From Mesorhizobium sp. ZC-5 (lineage in GTDB: Bacteria; Pseudomonadota; Alphaproteobacteria; Rhizobiales; Rhizobiaceae): DNA of 64,000 bases. Under the pieces are notes generated by a model. It ran no database searches, was not told the DNA's origin, and saw only the letters and a program-made list of their open reading frames with translations. This document shows positions 37,704-47,826 of this stretch, one piece after another. The stretch covers positions 124,001 to 188,000 of the forward strand of contig NZ_JAOWPT010000008.1 of the NCBI RefSeq assembly GCF_025753855.1, written 5' to 3'. Position numbers and translations under genes: made by a program. Each line of letters starts with the position of its first letter. The stretch's first letter is position 1.

Positions 37704-37962
37704 TTGCCCCCGAGGCCCTTGTACGCGATGTTTCTTGTTGTTGACGACAGCTTGGCTGCAAGGCGTTAACAGGCTGGAAAGGTTTTGGATTTGCCTGCGG
37801 TCGGGGCGCCGAATCTGATCGAATGGTTAGCGCTGCCTTTAGGAAACCCCGAATTTTTTAGGGTAGCGTCTTTTGCCGCCGCGGCATAAAGAGCTTTCGT
37901 CGGCACTGCGTTCGGGACTAAAATGCCGCCCTCTCATTCCAGAATAGACATCGGAACCGTCC

Positions 37963-39177
37963 ATGAACATTGAGCCCAAGGCCGCCAGCAAATCCTCCGC
38001 CGGTTCTTTTGTGTGGAGCGATCCGTTCCTGCTGGAGGACCAGTTGTCGGAGGACGAGCGGGCGGTGCGCGATGGAGCAGCCGCGTTCTGCGCCGACAAG
38101 CTCGCGCCGCGCATCGAGGAGGCCTATCTCGAGGAGAAGACCGATCCGGCGATTTTTCGCGAGATGGGCGAGGCGGGCCTGCTCGGCATCACCATTCCCG
38201 AAGAATATGGCGGCCTCGACGCCGGCTACGTCACCTACGGGCTGGTCGCGCGGGAAGTAGAACGCGTGGACAGTGGCTATCGCTCGATGATGAGCGTGCA
38301 GTCGTCGCTGGTCATGTATCCGATCTACGCCTATGGCGACGATGCGCAACGCAAGAAATTCCTGCCGAAGCTGGCCTCTGGCGAATGGATAGGCTGCTTT
38401 GGCCTGACCGAGCCGGATGCCGGCTCCGATCCGGGCGGCATGAAGACGCGGGCCGAGAAAACGGCGAACGGCTACCGCATCTCCGGCTCGAAGATGTGGA
38501 TCTCCAATGCGCCGATCGCCGACGTTTTCGTCGTCTGGGCGAAGTCGGCGGCGCATGACAACCAGATCCGCGGCTTCGTGCTGGAAAAGGGCATGAAAGG
38601 GCTGTCGGCGCCCAAGATCGGCGGCAAGCTGTCGCTGCGTGCGTCGATCACCGGCGAGATTGTCATGGACAATGTCGAGGTCGGCGAGGATGCGCTTTTG
38701 CCCAACGTGTCTGGCCTGAAAGGTCCGTTCGGCTGCTTGAACCGCGCCCGCTACGGCATCTCATGGGGCGCGATGGGAGCAGCTGAGGATTGCTGGTTCC
38801 GCGCCCGCCAGTACGGTCTCGACAGGAAGCAGTTCGGCAAGCCGCTGGCCGGCATGCAGCTCTACCAGAAGAAGCTCGCCGACATGCAGACCGACATCGC
38901 GCTCGGCCTACAGGGCTCGTTGCGTGTCGGGCGGCTGATGGACGAAGGCCGGATGGAGCCCGAGATGATCTCGATCATCAAGCGCAACAATTGCGGCAAG
39001 GCGCTCGATATCGCCCGCCAGGCGCGCGACATGCACGGCGGCAACGGCATCCAGATCGGCTACCACGTCATGCGCCACGCGCAGAACCTGGAGACGGTCA
39101 ACACCTACGAAGGCGCCCACGACGTGCACGCCCTCATCCTCGGCCGTGCGCAGACTGGGCTGCAGGCATTTTTCTGA
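37963..39177 (+). CDS. gcdH: glutaryl-CoA dehydrogenase (acyl-CoA dehydrogenase family)
   Basis: The 404-residue flavoenzyme oxidises and decarboxylates glutaryl-CoA to crotonyl-CoA in lysine and tryptophan breakdown. The GCDH-specific stretch [15 protein letters not shown] and the catalytic base Glu383 in [12 protein letters not shown] are present, with [15 protein letters not shown] around the FAD site. The 260-base gap upstream (37704-37962) holds no gene that I can see. A palindromic element follows the stop. The nearest dicarboxylate-oxidation genes are the pim-like operon 19 kb away. Confidence 0.93.
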   Translation: MNIEPKAASKSSAGSFVWSDPFLLEDQLSEDERAVRDGAAAFCADKLAPRIEEAYLEEKTDPAIFREMGEAGLLGITIPEEYGGLDAGYVTYGLVAREVERVDSGYRSMMSVQSSLVMYPIYAYGDDAQRKKFLPKLASGEWIGCFGLTEPDAGSDPGGMKTRAEKTANGYRISGSKMWISNAPIADVFVVWAKSAAHDNQIRGFVLEKGMKGLSAPKIGGKLSLRASITGEIVMDNVEVGEDALLPNVSGLKGPFGCLNRARYGISWGAMGAAEDCWFRARQYGLDRKQFGKPLAGMQLYQKKLADMQTDIALGLQGSLRVGRLMDEGRMEPEMISIIKRNNCGKALDIARQARDMHGGNGIQIGYHVMRHAQNLETVNTYEGAHDVHALILGRAQTGLQAFF

Positions 39178-39191
39178 AGGTGACGAGCGCT

Positions 39192-39315
39192 CCTCTCCCC
39201 GTTCACGGGGAGAGGATGCCGGCAGGCAGGTGAGGGGCGGCTCTAAACTCGCCGAGGTTTTCACTGCCCCTCATCCGGCCCTTCGGGCCAGCTTCTCCCC
39301 CTAAACGGGGAGAAG
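39192..39315. repeat. composite palindromic intergenic element
   Basis: The element holds a hairpin CCTCTCCCC-GT...AC-GGGGAGAGG at 39192-39215, a CCGGCCCTTCGGGCC hairpin in the middle and a second hairpin CTTCTCCCC/GGGGAGAAG at 39292-39315. It lies between the convergent gcdH and MR/MLE genes, so a bidirectional terminator or RIME-like repeat is likely. It shares the CTCTCCCCGT core with the element at 59533-59657. Confidence 0.7.
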
Positions 39316-39356
39316 GGACAAGCGGCGTTGTCGCCGCTTTCCCGATGAAGATTCAT

Positions 39357-40472
39357 CTACAAGGCGCTTTGGAATATCGGCTCGCCCAGCGCTTCGATAT
39401 CGACTTCCACGCCCAGCCCCGGACCGCTTGGCAGCGTCATCTCACCATCCGCGATCCGGAAGTCCGCTTTCGCGTTCGAAACCGTTACCCAATTGTGGAA
39501 ATCGACGGTGTGCTGGCGCAGGATTTCCGGTGTCGACAGCATGAGGCCGCAATAGGCCGCGGTATCGATCTCGGCGCCGCCCGTATCCTCGATGGTGATC
39601 TTCAGGTTGCGGGCAATCGCGATGTCGCGCACCAGTTTTGCCTTGGTCAGGCCGCCGACGCGGGCGAGCTTGATGGTGATGCCATCGACAAGCCCATCGG
39701 CGATTGCCCGCAGCAGCACATCGGCGCCGTCGATGGTTTCGTCCAGCACGAGCGGCCGTTCGCAGGCGCGGCGGATGGCGAGGTTTTCCTCGTAGCTCGC
39801 GCAGGGCTGCTCCAGCGTATAGTCGAGGTTGCCTGTCGCCATCAGGAATTGCCGCGTCTCTGAGGTGCCCCAACTCGCATTGGCATCACAAAACAGCACC
39901 GTGTCCGAAGGGATGGCCGCCCGCACCGCTTCCAGCCGCGCGATATCCTCATTGACGTCGAGCCCCACCTTCACCTGCAGGCGTCGATAGCCTTCGGCGA
40001 TGTATTTCTGCGCCCGCGCAGCCATCGCATCCGGGGCCTGCTGGGCAATCGACCGGTAGAGCGCCAGGCTGTCGCCCTCCGCGCCGCCGCTCATCGAGGC
40101 GAGCGAAAGGCCGCTGTGCTTGCCGGCAAGATCCCAGAGTGCCATGTCGATCGCCGATTTGGCGTAGGGGTGGCCCTTCAGCAGCAGATCCATGCGGCGG
40201 TTCAGCGCCTCGACGCCGCTTGCGTCGGCTCCCAACAGTTGCGGTGCCAGTTCACGCATCGCGGCGCGTGCGCCCTCGGCGAAGGCTGGATCATAGAAGC
40301 TACCGAGCGGCGCCATCTCGCCATATCCGCGTTGACCGTCTCGCGACGTGATTTCCACGATGGTTGAATCGAAACCCTCGGCGCTGCGGCCGCCCGAACA
40401 GCGATAGGTGCCGTCGCGAAAGGGCTGCCATTGCCTGTGGATGCGGATGCTTGATATGGCCGTGGCGGACAT
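39357..40472 (-). CDS. enolase-superfamily (MR/MLE) enzyme, cis-3-hydroxyproline-dehydratase/HpbD-like
   Basis: The 371-residue protein has the enolase-superfamily capping domain and barrel. LQVKVG gives the catalytic Lys pair, FCDANASW the first Asp ligand, LEQPC the Glu, DETIDG the second Asp, and TIKLARVGGLTKAK the opposite Lys, so the MLE-type two-Lys site is intact. ITIEDTGGAEIDTAA closes the barrel. I recall this pattern from cis-3-hydroxy-L-proline dehydratase and hydroxyproline-betaine epimerase proteins, so an amino-acid betaine or hydroxyproline substrate is inferred. It is alone on its strand. Confidence 0.86.
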   Translation of the reverse strand: MSATAISSIRIHRQWQPFRDGTYRCSGGRSAEGFDSTIVEITSRDGQRGYGEMAPLGSFYDPAFAEGARAAMRELAPQLLGADASGVEALNRRMDLLLKGHPYAKSAIDMALWDLAGKHSGLSLASMSGGAEGDSLALYRSIAQQAPDAMAARAQKYIAEGYRRLQVKVGLDVNEDIARLEAVRAAIPSDTVLFCDANASWGTSETRQFLMATGNLDYTLEQPCASYEENLAIRRACERPLVLDETIDGADVLLRAIADGLVDGITIKLARVGGLTKAKLVRDIAIARNLKITIEDTGGAEIDTAAYCGLMLSTPEILRQHTVDFHNWVTVSNAKADFRIADGEMTLPSGPGLGVEVDIEALGEPIFQSAL

Positions 40473-40628
40473 GGGGTTCCTTCATTTCGCGTCGGCGGAT
40501 ATCTTCACTCTAGCGCTGTGCCCGCTTCGTTGAAGCAAGGGAAACGGCGGATCGCCAAGTCGCTTTTATGATAGATTCCTGCCATAGCTGCGCGCTAGTT
40601 CGGGTCGATTCCTGCGGAGTACGGTGTC

Positions 40629-41816
40629 ATGAGCGGTAATTTCCTTTCCCATATCGCGTCCGAGCTGGAAGGCCTGAAATCCGCCGGTCTGTACAAGTCC
40701 GAGCGCGTCATCAACTCGATGCAATCGGCCAGGATCGAGGTCGGCGGCGCCAGGGTCCTGAATTTCTGCGCCAACAACTATCTAGGCCTCGCCGACAATG
40801 AGGAATTGCGCGATGCCGCCAAGGCCGCGCTCGACCGCTACGGCTACGGCATGGCCTCGGTGCGCTTCATCTGCGGCACCCAGGAGGAGCACAAGCAGCT
40901 CGAGGCGACCATCTCGAAGTTCCTGGGTATGGAGGACACGATCCTTTACGGCTCCTGCTTCGACGCCAATGGCGGGCTGTTCGAAACATTGCTCGGCGAA
41001 GAAGATGCTGTCATTTCCGACGCGTTGAACCACGCCTCCATTATCGACGGCGTGCGGCTCTCCAAGGCCAAGCGCTTCCGCTATGCCAACAACGACATGG
41101 CCGCACTCGAGGAAGAATTGAAGAAGGCGGAAGGCAGCCGCTTCAAGCTGATCGCCACCGACGGCGTCTTCTCCATGGACGGCATCATCGCCAATCTGCA
41201 GGGTGTCTGCGACCTGGCCGAAAAATACGGTGCGATGGTGATGGTCGACGACAGCCATGCGGTCGGCTTCGTCGGCAAGAACGGCCGCGGTTCGGCCGAA
41301 CATTGCGGCGTCGAGGGCAGGGTGGACATCATTACCGGCACGCTCGGCAAGGCGCTGGGCGGCGCGTCCGGCGGTTACACGTCGGCCAGGCGCGAGGTCG
41401 TCGACTGGCTGCGCCAGCGCTCGCGCCCTTATCTGTTCTCGAACACGCTGATGCCGGCGATTGCCGGCGCGTCGATCAAGGTCTTCGGCATGATCGAAAA
41501 GGGCGACGCGATGCGCGAACGGCTTTACGGCAATGCGGCGCGTTTTCGCGAGAAAATGACCAGGCTTGGCTTCAAACTTGCCGGAGCCGGCCATCCGATC
41601 ATTCCGGTGATGCTGGGCGACGCAAGCCTGGCGCAGGAGATGGCAGCGAAAATGCTGGAGCGCGGCATCTACGTCATCGGTTTCTCGTTTCCGGTGGTGC
41701 CGAAGGGACAGGCGCGGATTCGGACGCAGATGTCGGCCGCGCATTCGACGCAGGATATTGACCGCGCGGTTGAGGCGTTCGGCGAAGTCGGGCGTGAACT
41801 CGGCGTAATCAGCTAG
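40629..41816 (+). CDS. kbl: glycine C-acetyltransferase (2-amino-3-ketobutyrate CoA ligase)
   Basis: The 395-residue PLP enzyme splits 2-amino-3-oxobutanoate with CoA into glycine and acetyl-CoA. It has the alpha-oxoamine synthase pattern: [11 protein letters not shown] near the start, the His stacking region [15 protein letters not shown] and the PLP lysine in [15 protein letters not shown]. Length matches Kbl. It precedes tdh by 11 bases, the standard threonine-degradation pair. Confidence 0.97.
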   Translation: MSGNFLSHIASELEGLKSAGLYKSERVINSMQSARIEVGGARVLNFCANNYLGLADNEELRDAAKAALDRYGYGMASVRFICGTQEEHKQLEATISKFLGMEDTILYGSCFDANGGLFETLLGEEDAVISDALNHASIIDGVRLSKAKRFRYANNDMAALEEELKKAEGSRFKLIATDGVFSMDGIIANLQGVCDLAEKYGAMVMVDDSHAVGFVGKNGRGSAEHCGVEGRVDIITGTLGKALGGASGGYTSARREVVDWLRQRSRPYLFSNTLMPAIAGASIKVFGMIEKGDAMRERLYGNAARFREKMTRLGFKLAGAGHPIIPVMLGDASLAQEMAAKMLERGIYVIGFSFPVVPKGQARIRTQMSAAHSTQDIDRAVEAFGEVGRELGVIS

Positions 41817-41827
41817 GGGCCAAACAG

Positions 41828-42862
41828 ATGTCCAACATGATGCGTGCGCTGGTGAAGGCTAAGGCCGAGCCGGGTCTCTGGATGGAAGAGGTGCCGGTTC
41901 CCGAGATCGGCCCGAACGACGTGCTGATAAAGGTCAAGAAGACGGCGATCTGCGGCACGGATGTTCACATCTGGAACTGGGACGAATGGGCACGGAAGAC
42001 CGTGCCGGTGCCAATGGTGACGGGGCATGAATTTGTCGGCACCGTCGCGGATTTCGGCGCGGCGGTGACCGAATACAAGGTCGGCCAGCGCGTTTCGGGG
42101 GAAGGTCACATCGTCTGCGGCCATTGCCGCAATTGCCGCGCCGGCCGCGGCCATCTCTGCCGCAATACGCTCGGCGTCGGCGTCAACCGTCCGGGCGCTT
42201 TCGGCGAATATCTGGTCATCCCCCAGCACAATGTGGTGCCGATCCCCGACGACGTGCCGGACGAGATCGCCGCGATCTTCGATCCGCTCGGCAATGCCGT
42301 GCATACCGCACTTTCGTTCGATCTGGTCGGCGAGGACGTGCTGGTCACCGGCGCCGGGCCGATTGGCATCATGGGTGCGCTGGTGGCGCAATGCGTCGGC
42401 GCGCGAAAAGTGGTGATCACCGACATCAACCCGGTGCGCCTCGACCTCGCCCGGAAGATGGGTATCCATCATGTCGTCGATGCGTCGAAGGAGAAGCTGC
42501 GCGACGTCATGCGCGAGGAAGGAATGACGGAAGGTTTCGACGTCGGCCTCGAAATGTCAGGCTCGGCGCATGCCTTCCGCGACATGATCGACACCATGAA
42601 CAATGGCGGCAAGATCGCCATCCTCGGCATCGCTCCGACCGGTTTCGAGATCGACTGGAACAAGGTCATCTTCAAGATGCTGCATCTCAAGGGCATCTAC
42701 GGCCGCGAAATGTTCGAAACCTGGTACAAGATGATCGCGCTGGTACAGGGCCCGCTCGACGTTTCCGGGCTGATCACCCACCGCATCGGCATCGACGACT
42801 ACCGCGCCGGGTTCGAGGCGATGCGCAGCGGCAATTCCGGCAAGGTGGTGATGGACTGGTGA
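41828..42862 (+). CDS. tdh: L-threonine 3-dehydrogenase
   Basis: The 344-residue zinc alcohol dehydrogenase oxidises threonine to 2-amino-3-oxobutanoate, the substrate of Kbl. It has the catalytic-zinc motif [15 protein letters not shown] and GHEFVGTV, the structural-zinc cysteines in the [15 protein letters not shown] stretch, and the Rossmann loop [16 protein letters not shown]. It is probably translated from the same message as kbl (11-base gap). Confidence 0.97.
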   Translation: MSNMMRALVKAKAEPGLWMEEVPVPEIGPNDVLIKVKKTAICGTDVHIWNWDEWARKTVPVPMVTGHEFVGTVADFGAAVTEYKVGQRVSGEGHIVCGHCRNCRAGRGHLCRNTLGVGVNRPGAFGEYLVIPQHNVVPIPDDVPDEIAAIFDPLGNAVHTALSFDLVGEDVLVTGAGPIGIMGALVAQCVGARKVVITDINPVRLDLARKMGIHHVVDASKEKLRDVMREEGMTEGFDVGLEMSGSAHAFRDMIDTMNNGGKIAILGIAPTGFEIDWNKVIFKMLHLKGIYGREMFETWYKMIALVQGPLDVSGLITHRIGIDDYRAGFEAMRSGNSGKVVMDW

Positions 42863-42937
42863 TTTCGGCGAAGGCCGTTGTCTTGAAAGTCGATGCCTCA
42901 ACCACAGTGCGATCGGATTTCGCGAAGTTGGAGCAAT

Positions 42938-42964
42938 GAATTTTCTGTTTCCGACCGAAAATTC
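42938..42964. promoter_or_regulatory. AT-rich inverted repeat upstream of the HPP gene
   Basis: GAATTTTC (42938-42945) and GAAAATTC (42957-42964) form a perfect 8-bp inverted repeat with an 11-base spacer in the 170-base gap between tdh and the HPP gene. No T-run follows. It could be an operator or a tdh terminator; nothing else in the gap stands out. Confidence 0.3.
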
Positions 42965-43033
42965 GAACTTTGATCGCTGTGCGAAGCGCAAGGGACTTGC
43001 TATCGAGGCGGGCCCTTCGATCCGGAATCGCCG

Positions 43034-43537
43034 ATGCGCCATCATATCCGTTCCTTTACCGCCCGGCATGAGCCGAGCGGGCAGTTTCTCTCGCATGTGA
43101 AATCCGGCTCCGGTGCTGTTCTGGGCATGTCGCTGGTCGGCGGTCTTTCCTCGCTGACCGGGCTGCCACTGCTGATTGCCCCACTCGGCGCCACGGCTGT
43201 TCTCCTGTTTGGTCAACCGGCCAGTCCGCTGGCGCAGCCGATCAATATTTTCGGCGGATATCTTCTGGCGACGATTGTTGGCGTGAGCGCCATGCTGCTT
43301 TTCCCGGGTGCATGGTGGGCGGCTGCCTTGGCGGTCGGCATCGCCATCGCGCTCATGCTGATGCTGCGCGTGACGCACCCGCCGGCAGGCGCCTTGCCGC
43401 TGGTGGCGACGGCGTCACCGTTCCAGGGACCGACGCTGTTTGTCGTGGTGCTGATCGGCAGCGTCAGCCTTGTTGGCCTGGCAATTCTGCATCACTGGAT
43501 ACCACCAAGGGTCCAGTACCCGAAGCAGCTGAAATAG
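43034..43537 (+). CDS. HPP family membrane protein
   Basis: The 167-residue inner-membrane protein has four hydrophobic segments and the family signature RVTHPPAGALPLVA, from which HPP is named. Proteins of this family have been linked to nitrite transport in chloroplasts and cyanobacteria; the bacterial role is not known. It converges on the MarR gene with a 9-base gap. Confidence 0.9.
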   Translation: MRHHIRSFTARHEPSGQFLSHVKSGSGAVLGMSLVGGLSSLTGLPLLIAPLGATAVLLFGQPASPLAQPINIFGGYLLATIVGVSAMLLFPGAWWAAALAVGIAIALMLMLRVTHPPAGALPLVATASPFQGPTLFVVVLIGSVSLVGLAILHHWIPPRVQYPKQLK

Positions 43538-43546
43538 CCCGGATCG

Positions 43547-44011
43547 CTATTCCTTTAGAGCCGACTCTATGGCCCTGATGCCGCGAGCGAGATCGGCCTG
43601 GCTCTGTTGCGACATCCTGCCCAGCAGGTCCGCCTCGTAAGCCTTCGCCAGCGGTACCAATTCCCGGTAAACCGCTTGGCCTGCCTTGGTCAGCGTCAGT
43701 TTTTCGACGCGGCGGTCGGCTGGGTCGCGCGTGCGGACCAGCCATTTGCGCCGTTCGAGTTCGGCCACCGCCCGCGAAACCTTGGTCTTGTGCATCGCAG
43801 ACTGTTCGCCGATGGCGGTGGCCGTCATCGTGCCGTGCTGGCCGAGCCCCGCCAGGGTCCGCCATTCCGGGCGTGTCAAACCGTGCCGGTCGCGATAGAT
43901 TTTCGAGAATTCGCGGCTGACGGCATCGGCCAGCCGGTTGAGCCGGTAAGGAAGGAAGGATTCGAGAAGCAGCACGTGGCCGCTATCCTTTCCGTCGTCA
44001 GGTTTCGCCAT
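43547..44011 (-). CDS. MarR family regulator, probable HmgR-like repressor of homogentisate catabolism
   Basis: The 154-residue protein is a MarR-type winged helix: GQHGTMTATAIGEQSAMHKTKVSRAVAELE in short blocks, followed by the wing RTRDPADRRVEKL. It is divergent from hmgA, with a 78-base gap that contains a GTTACA direct repeat. A local repressor of the homogentisate operon is the natural reading by position; the effector is likely a pathway intermediate. Confidence 0.88.
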   Translation of the reverse strand: MAKPDDGKDSGHVLLLESFLPYRLNRLADAVSREFSKIYRDRHGLTRPEWRTLAGLGQHGTMTATAIGEQSAMHKTKVSRAVAELERRKWLVRTRDPADRRVEKLTLTKAGQAVYRELVPLAKAYEADLLGRMSQQSQADLARGIRAIESALKE

Positions 44012-44031
44012 TGGTTCCGCGCCGGTTGATA

Positions 44032-44052
44032 GTTACATTTTCGATGGTTACA
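44032..44052. promoter_or_regulatory. GTTACA direct repeat upstream of hmgA
   Basis: GTTACA occurs at 44032-44037 and again at 44047-44052, a 15-base period in the hmgA/MarR intergenic gap. It is a candidate binding site. The same hexamer pair is found in the gap before dctP (52199-52204 and 52231-52236). Confidence 0.4.
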
Positions 44053-44089
44053 GTTGCAACCAATTCGCGTCAACCAGGATGAGGAAGCG

Positions 44090-45403
44090 ATGACCTTCCA
44101 GTACATGCCGGGCTTCGGCAACGATTTCGAGACGGAGACGCTTCCCGGCTCGCTGCCGCAGGGCCGCAATTCGCCGCAGCGTCCGGCCTACGGTCTTTAT
44201 GCCGAGCAGCTTTCCGGCTCGCCGTTCACCGCGCCGCGCGGCACCAACGAGCGCTCCTGGCTCTACCGCATCCGGCCGAGCGTCAGGCACACCAGCCGTT
44301 TCAGGGCCGCGAGCTATCCGCAATGGAAGACGGCGCCGAACCTCAACGACCACGAACTGGCGCTCGGACAGTATCGCTGGAACCCTGTGCCGATGCCGAC
44401 GGAGCCGACCGACTTCATCGCCGGCATGCGCACCATCACCACCGCTGGCGATACGCTGGGGCAGAGCGGCATGGCCGCCCATGTCTATGTCGCCAACCAC
44501 TCGATGGTCGACGATCATTTCTTCAACGCCGACGGCGAGTTGCTGGTCGTGCCCCAGGTGGGGCGGCTGAATTTCATCACCGAGATGGGCGTGATCGAGC
44601 TGAAGCCGGGCGAGATCGCCGTGCTGCCGCGCGGGCTGGTGTTCAAGGTCGAGCTGATCGACGAGACGGTGCGCGGCTACATATGCGAGAATTACGGCGC
44701 CAAATTCACCATGCCGGATCGCGGACCGATCGGCGCCAATTGCCTCGCCAATCCGCGTGACTTCAAGACGCCGTGCGCCTGGTTCGAGGAGAAGGAGACG
44801 CCGTGCAGGCTGATCGTGAAGTGGTGTGGGCAGTTCCACGTCACCGAGCTTGATCATTCGCCGCTCGACGTGGTGGCGTGGCATGGCAACTACGCGCCAT
44901 ACAAATATGATCTCTCGACCTTTTCGCCGGTCGGTGCGATCCTGTTCGACCATCCCGACCCATCGATCTTCACCGTGCTGACGGCGCCGAGCGGCGAAGA
45001 CGGCACGGCGAATGTCGACTTCGTCATCTTCCCGCCGCGCTGGCTGGTGGCCGAAAACACCTTCCGCCCGCCCTGGTATCACCGCAACATCATGAGCGAG
45101 TTCATGGGGCTGATCCACGGCCAGTACGACGCCAAGGAAGAGGGTTTTGTCCCCGGCGGCATCAGCCTGCACAACATGATGCTGGCGCACGGGCCGGACG
45201 CGCCGGGGTTTGAAAAGGCTTCCAAGGCCGATCTGAAGCCGGTGAAGCTCGACAACACCATGGCCTTCATGTTCGAAACCCGCTTCCCGCAGATGCTGAC
45301 GCGCTACGCGGCGGAGCTTGAGACGCTGCAGGACAACTACATCGACTGCTGGAGCGATCTGAAGAAGCGCTTTAACGGAACAATCGAAGGCGATTGGAGC
45401 TAG
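44090..45403 (+). CDS. hmgA: homogentisate 1,2-dioxygenase
   Basis: The 437-residue iron enzyme cleaves homogentisate to maleylacetoacetate. The N-terminus [16 protein letters not shown], the [15 protein letters not shown] stretch, and the metal-binding region near [14 protein letters not shown] and [14 protein letters not shown] in the C-terminal half are hallmark blocks. A ribosome site AGGATGAGG precedes the ATG; an earlier start at 44054 is not supported. It is divergent from the MarR gene and starts the longest operon of the window. Confidence 0.97.
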   Translation: MTFQYMPGFGNDFETETLPGSLPQGRNSPQRPAYGLYAEQLSGSPFTAPRGTNERSWLYRIRPSVRHTSRFRAASYPQWKTAPNLNDHELALGQYRWNPVPMPTEPTDFIAGMRTITTAGDTLGQSGMAAHVYVANHSMVDDHFFNADGELLVVPQVGRLNFITEMGVIELKPGEIAVLPRGLVFKVELIDETVRGYICENYGAKFTMPDRGPIGANCLANPRDFKTPCAWFEEKETPCRLIVKWCGQFHVTELDHSPLDVVAWHGNYAPYKYDLSTFSPVGAILFDHPDPSIFTVLTAPSGEDGTANVDFVIFPPRWLVAENTFRPPWYHRNIMSEFMGLIHGQYDAKEEGFVPGGISLHNMMLAHGPDAPGFEKASKADLKPVKLDNTMAFMFETRFPQMLTRYAAELETLQDNYIDCWSDLKKRFNGTIEGDWS

Positions 45404-45412
45404 TCCGAATCT

Positions 45413-45431
45413 TTCCGACCGGATGTCGGAA
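45413..45431 (+). other. hairpin between hmgA and DUF1428 gene
   Basis: TTCCGAC (45413-45419) and GTCGGAA (45425-45431) form a perfect 7-bp stem with a CGGAT loop, 9 bases after the hmgA stop. No T-run follows, so an mRNA stability or processing hairpin is more likely than a terminator. Confidence 0.4.
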
Positions 45432-45482
45432 CCATCGCCCGCCATTCGTCCTTGGGTCGTCATGACCACAAGGGAGAGCACA

Positions 45483-45836
45483 ATGACTTATGTTGATGGC
45501 TTCGTTCTGCCGGTACCAAATGCGGAATGGGAAGAGTACACGAAGAATGCCGAGCTTGGCAGAACCGTCTGGATGGAACACGGCGCACTGTCCTACGTCG
45601 AGGCCAAGGCCGACGATGTTCACGATGGCGAGGTGACGTCCTTCCCGATGGCGGTGAAGAAGGAAGAAGGCGACACCATCGTCTTTTCCTATGTAACCTA
45701 CAAATCGCGTGAGCACCGCGACGAGGTTATAAAGAAAGTGATGGACGATCCGCGCATGAAGACGAGCATGGACAAGATGCCGGCCTACATGAAACGATTG
45801 ATCTATGGCGGCTTCCAGGTGTTCGTGGAAGCCTGA
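45483..45836 (+). CDS. DUF1428 (YbaA-like) protein
   Basis: The 117-residue protein starts MTYVDGFVLPVPNAEWEEY and has FPMAVKKEEGDTIVFSYVTYKSREHRD in short blocks, the DUF1428 pattern of a dimeric alpha-beta barrel. No catalytic residues are defined for the family. It follows hmgA by 79 bases with GGGAGAG as ribosome site, and precedes the FAH-family gene by 10 bases. Its role in the pathway, if any, is unknown. Confidence 0.9.
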   Translation: MTYVDGFVLPVPNAEWEEYTKNAELGRTVWMEHGALSYVEAKADDVHDGEVTSFPMAVKKEEGDTIVFSYVTYKSREHRDEVIKKVMDDPRMKTSMDKMPAYMKRLIYGGFQVFVEA

Positions 45837-45846
45837 CGGAGGATGC

Positions 45847-46866
45847 ATGAAGCTTGCCAGCCTGAAGAACGGGACGCGCGATGGTCAACTGGTCGTCGTC
45901 TCGCGTGATCTGACGCGCTACACCGACGCCTCGTTCCTGGTCCCGACGCTTCAGGCGGCGCTCGATAACTGGGCGCGGGTCGCGCCGCATCTTGAGGCAA
46001 TGGCCGAAGGCCAGGAGCACGGCTCCGTACCCTCGCTTCGTTTCCATGAGCATGATGCGGAATCGCCGCTGCCGCGCGCTTACCAGTGGGCGGACGGCTC
46101 CGCCTACGTCAACCACGTCGAACTGGTGCGCAAGGCGCGCGGTGCCGAGATGCCGGAAAGCTTCTGGACCGACCCGCTGATGTATCAGGGCGGCTCCGAT
46201 TCCTTCACCGGTCCGCGCGATCCGATCCTAATGGCCGACGAGGGCTGGGGCATCGACATGGAAGGCGAGGTAGCGGTCGTCACCGACGATGTGCCGATGG
46301 GCGCGGCGGCCGGCGAGGCGCGCGAGGCGATCCGTCTGGTGATGCTGGTCAACGACGTGTCGCTGCGCGGCCTGATCCCGGCTGAACTCGCCAAGGGCTT
46401 CGGCTTTTTTCAGGGCAAGCCGTCGTCGGCTTTTTCTCCGGTCGCGGTGACGCCCGACGAACTGGGCGATGCGTGGGACGGCGGCAAGCTGCACCTGCCG
46501 CTTGCCGTCGATCTCAACGGCCAGCCGTTCGGACGCGCCAATGCCGGCATCGACATGACCTTCGACTTCCCTACGCTGATCGCCCATGCGGCAAAAACCC
46601 GCCCGCTCGCTGCCGGCTCGATCATCGGTTCGGGCACCGTGTCGAACAAACTGGACGGCGGACCGGGCAAGCCAGTGGGCGCCGGCGGCGCCGGCTATTC
46701 CTGCATCGCTGAGCTTCGCACCATCGAGACCATAGAACAGGGCGCGCCGAAAACGCCGTTCATGCGCTTCGGCGACACGGTACGCATCGAGATGAAGGAC
46801 AAGGCCGGCCATTCGATCTTCGGCGCCATCGAGCAGACGGTCGAGAAATACGAGAAGGGCGCATGA
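45847..46866 (+). CDS. fumarylacetoacetate hydrolase family protein
   Basis: The 339-residue protein has the FAH fold with metal-binding carboxylates around EGEVAVVTDD and LVMLVNDVSLRGLIP, and GTVSNKLDGGPGKPVG near the C-terminus. Proteins of this type split fumarylacetoacetate to fumarate and acetoacetate, the last step after hmgA. FAH-family enzymes also act on other diketo acids, so the exact substrate is inferred from context. Its stop overlaps the next start by ATGA. Confidence 0.92.
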   Translation: MKLASLKNGTRDGQLVVVSRDLTRYTDASFLVPTLQAALDNWARVAPHLEAMAEGQEHGSVPSLRFHEHDAESPLPRAYQWADGSAYVNHVELVRKARGAEMPESFWTDPLMYQGGSDSFTGPRDPILMADEGWGIDMEGEVAVVTDDVPMGAAAGEAREAIRLVMLVNDVSLRGLIPAELAKGFGFFQGKPSSAFSPVAVTPDELGDAWDGGKLHLPLAVDLNGQPFGRANAGIDMTFDFPTLIAHAAKTRPLAAGSIIGSGTVSNKLDGGPGKPVGAGGAGYSCIAELRTIETIEQGAPKTPFMRFGDTVRIEMKDKAGHSIFGAIEQTVEKYEKGA

Positions 46867-47816
46867 TGGCCAAGGCGTTCGCCTCGCAGGGCGACCTGAC
46901 CGAGAAGAAAATCTCCTTCACCGAAGTCGGGCGCGACCTATGGGCCTTCACGGCGGAGGGCGATCCCAACACCGGCGTCATCATTGGCGACGACAGCGTG
47001 ATGATCGTCGATGCGCAGGCCACGCCCCGTCTGGCCGGCCAGGTGATCGAAAAGATACGTGGCGTCACCGACAAGCCGATAGATTATGTGGTGCTTTCGC
47101 ATTACCACGCGGTCCGTGTGCTCGGCGCTTCGGCCTACGGCGCTTCCGAGATAGTCATGTCGGAAAAGGCGCGCGCCATGGTGGCGGAACGCGGCCAGGA
47201 GGATTGGGATTCGGAATTCGGCCGCTTTCCGCGGCTCTTCCAGGGCCACGAGTCCATACCAGGGCTCACCTGGCCGACCCTGACCTTCAACGATCGTCTT
47301 ACATTCTACCTCGGCAAGCGTCGCGTCGACCTGATGTTCCTCGGCCGGGCGCATACGGCAGGCGATATCGTTGCCCACGTGCCCGACGAGAATGTGATGT
47401 TCACCGGCGATATCGTCGAGTACCACTCCGCCTGTTATTGCGGCGACGGCCACTTCAACGATTGGCCGGACACGCTCGAGGCGATCCGCGCCTTCGACCT
47501 TGCGGCGATCGCGCCTGGCCGTGGCGATGCGCTGGTCGGCGAAAAGCTTGTCAACGAAGCACTGGACAACACCGTGGATTTCGTCCGGTCGACCTATCGT
47601 CCGGCCGCGCGGGTGGCAAAAGGCGGCGGTTCGCTGAAACAGGCATGGGAAGCGGTGCGGGCCGAATGCGATCCGAAATTCGCGTCGTATGCGATCTATG
47701 AGCATTGCCTGCCGTTCAACGTCGCGCGCGCTTACGATGAAGCGCTCGGCATCGATACGCCACGCATCTGGACCGCCGAGCGGGATCGGGACATGTGGGA
47801 GCAACTGCAGGGCTGA
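46863..47816 (+). CDS. MBL-fold protein with incomplete metal site
   Basis: The 317-residue protein has the metallo-beta-lactamase fold: VMIVDAQATPRLAG, then LSHYHAVRVLGA at residues 78-89, GRAHTAGDIV and FTGDIVEYH. The normal HxHxDH is HYHAVR here: His80 and His82 remain but the Asp and last His are Val84 and Arg85. The later region reads APGRGDAL without the usual final His. A missing ligand set could mean another metal mode or loss of hydrolase activity. It is the fourth gene of the hmgA operon. Confidence 0.85.
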   Translation: MMAKAFASQGDLTEKKISFTEVGRDLWAFTAEGDPNTGVIIGDDSVMIVDAQATPRLAGQVIEKIRGVTDKPIDYVVLSHYHAVRVLGASAYGASEIVMSEKARAMVAERGQEDWDSEFGRFPRLFQGHESIPGLTWPTLTFNDRLTFYLGKRRVDLMFLGRAHTAGDIVAHVPDENVMFTGDIVEYHSACYCGDGHFNDWPDTLEAIRAFDLAAIAPGRGDALVGEKLVNEALDNTVDFVRSTYRPAARVAKGGGSLKQAWEAVRAECDPKFASYAIYEHCLPFNVARAYDEALGIDTPRIWTAERDRDMWEQLQG

Positions 47817-47826
47817 AGGGGCGACG

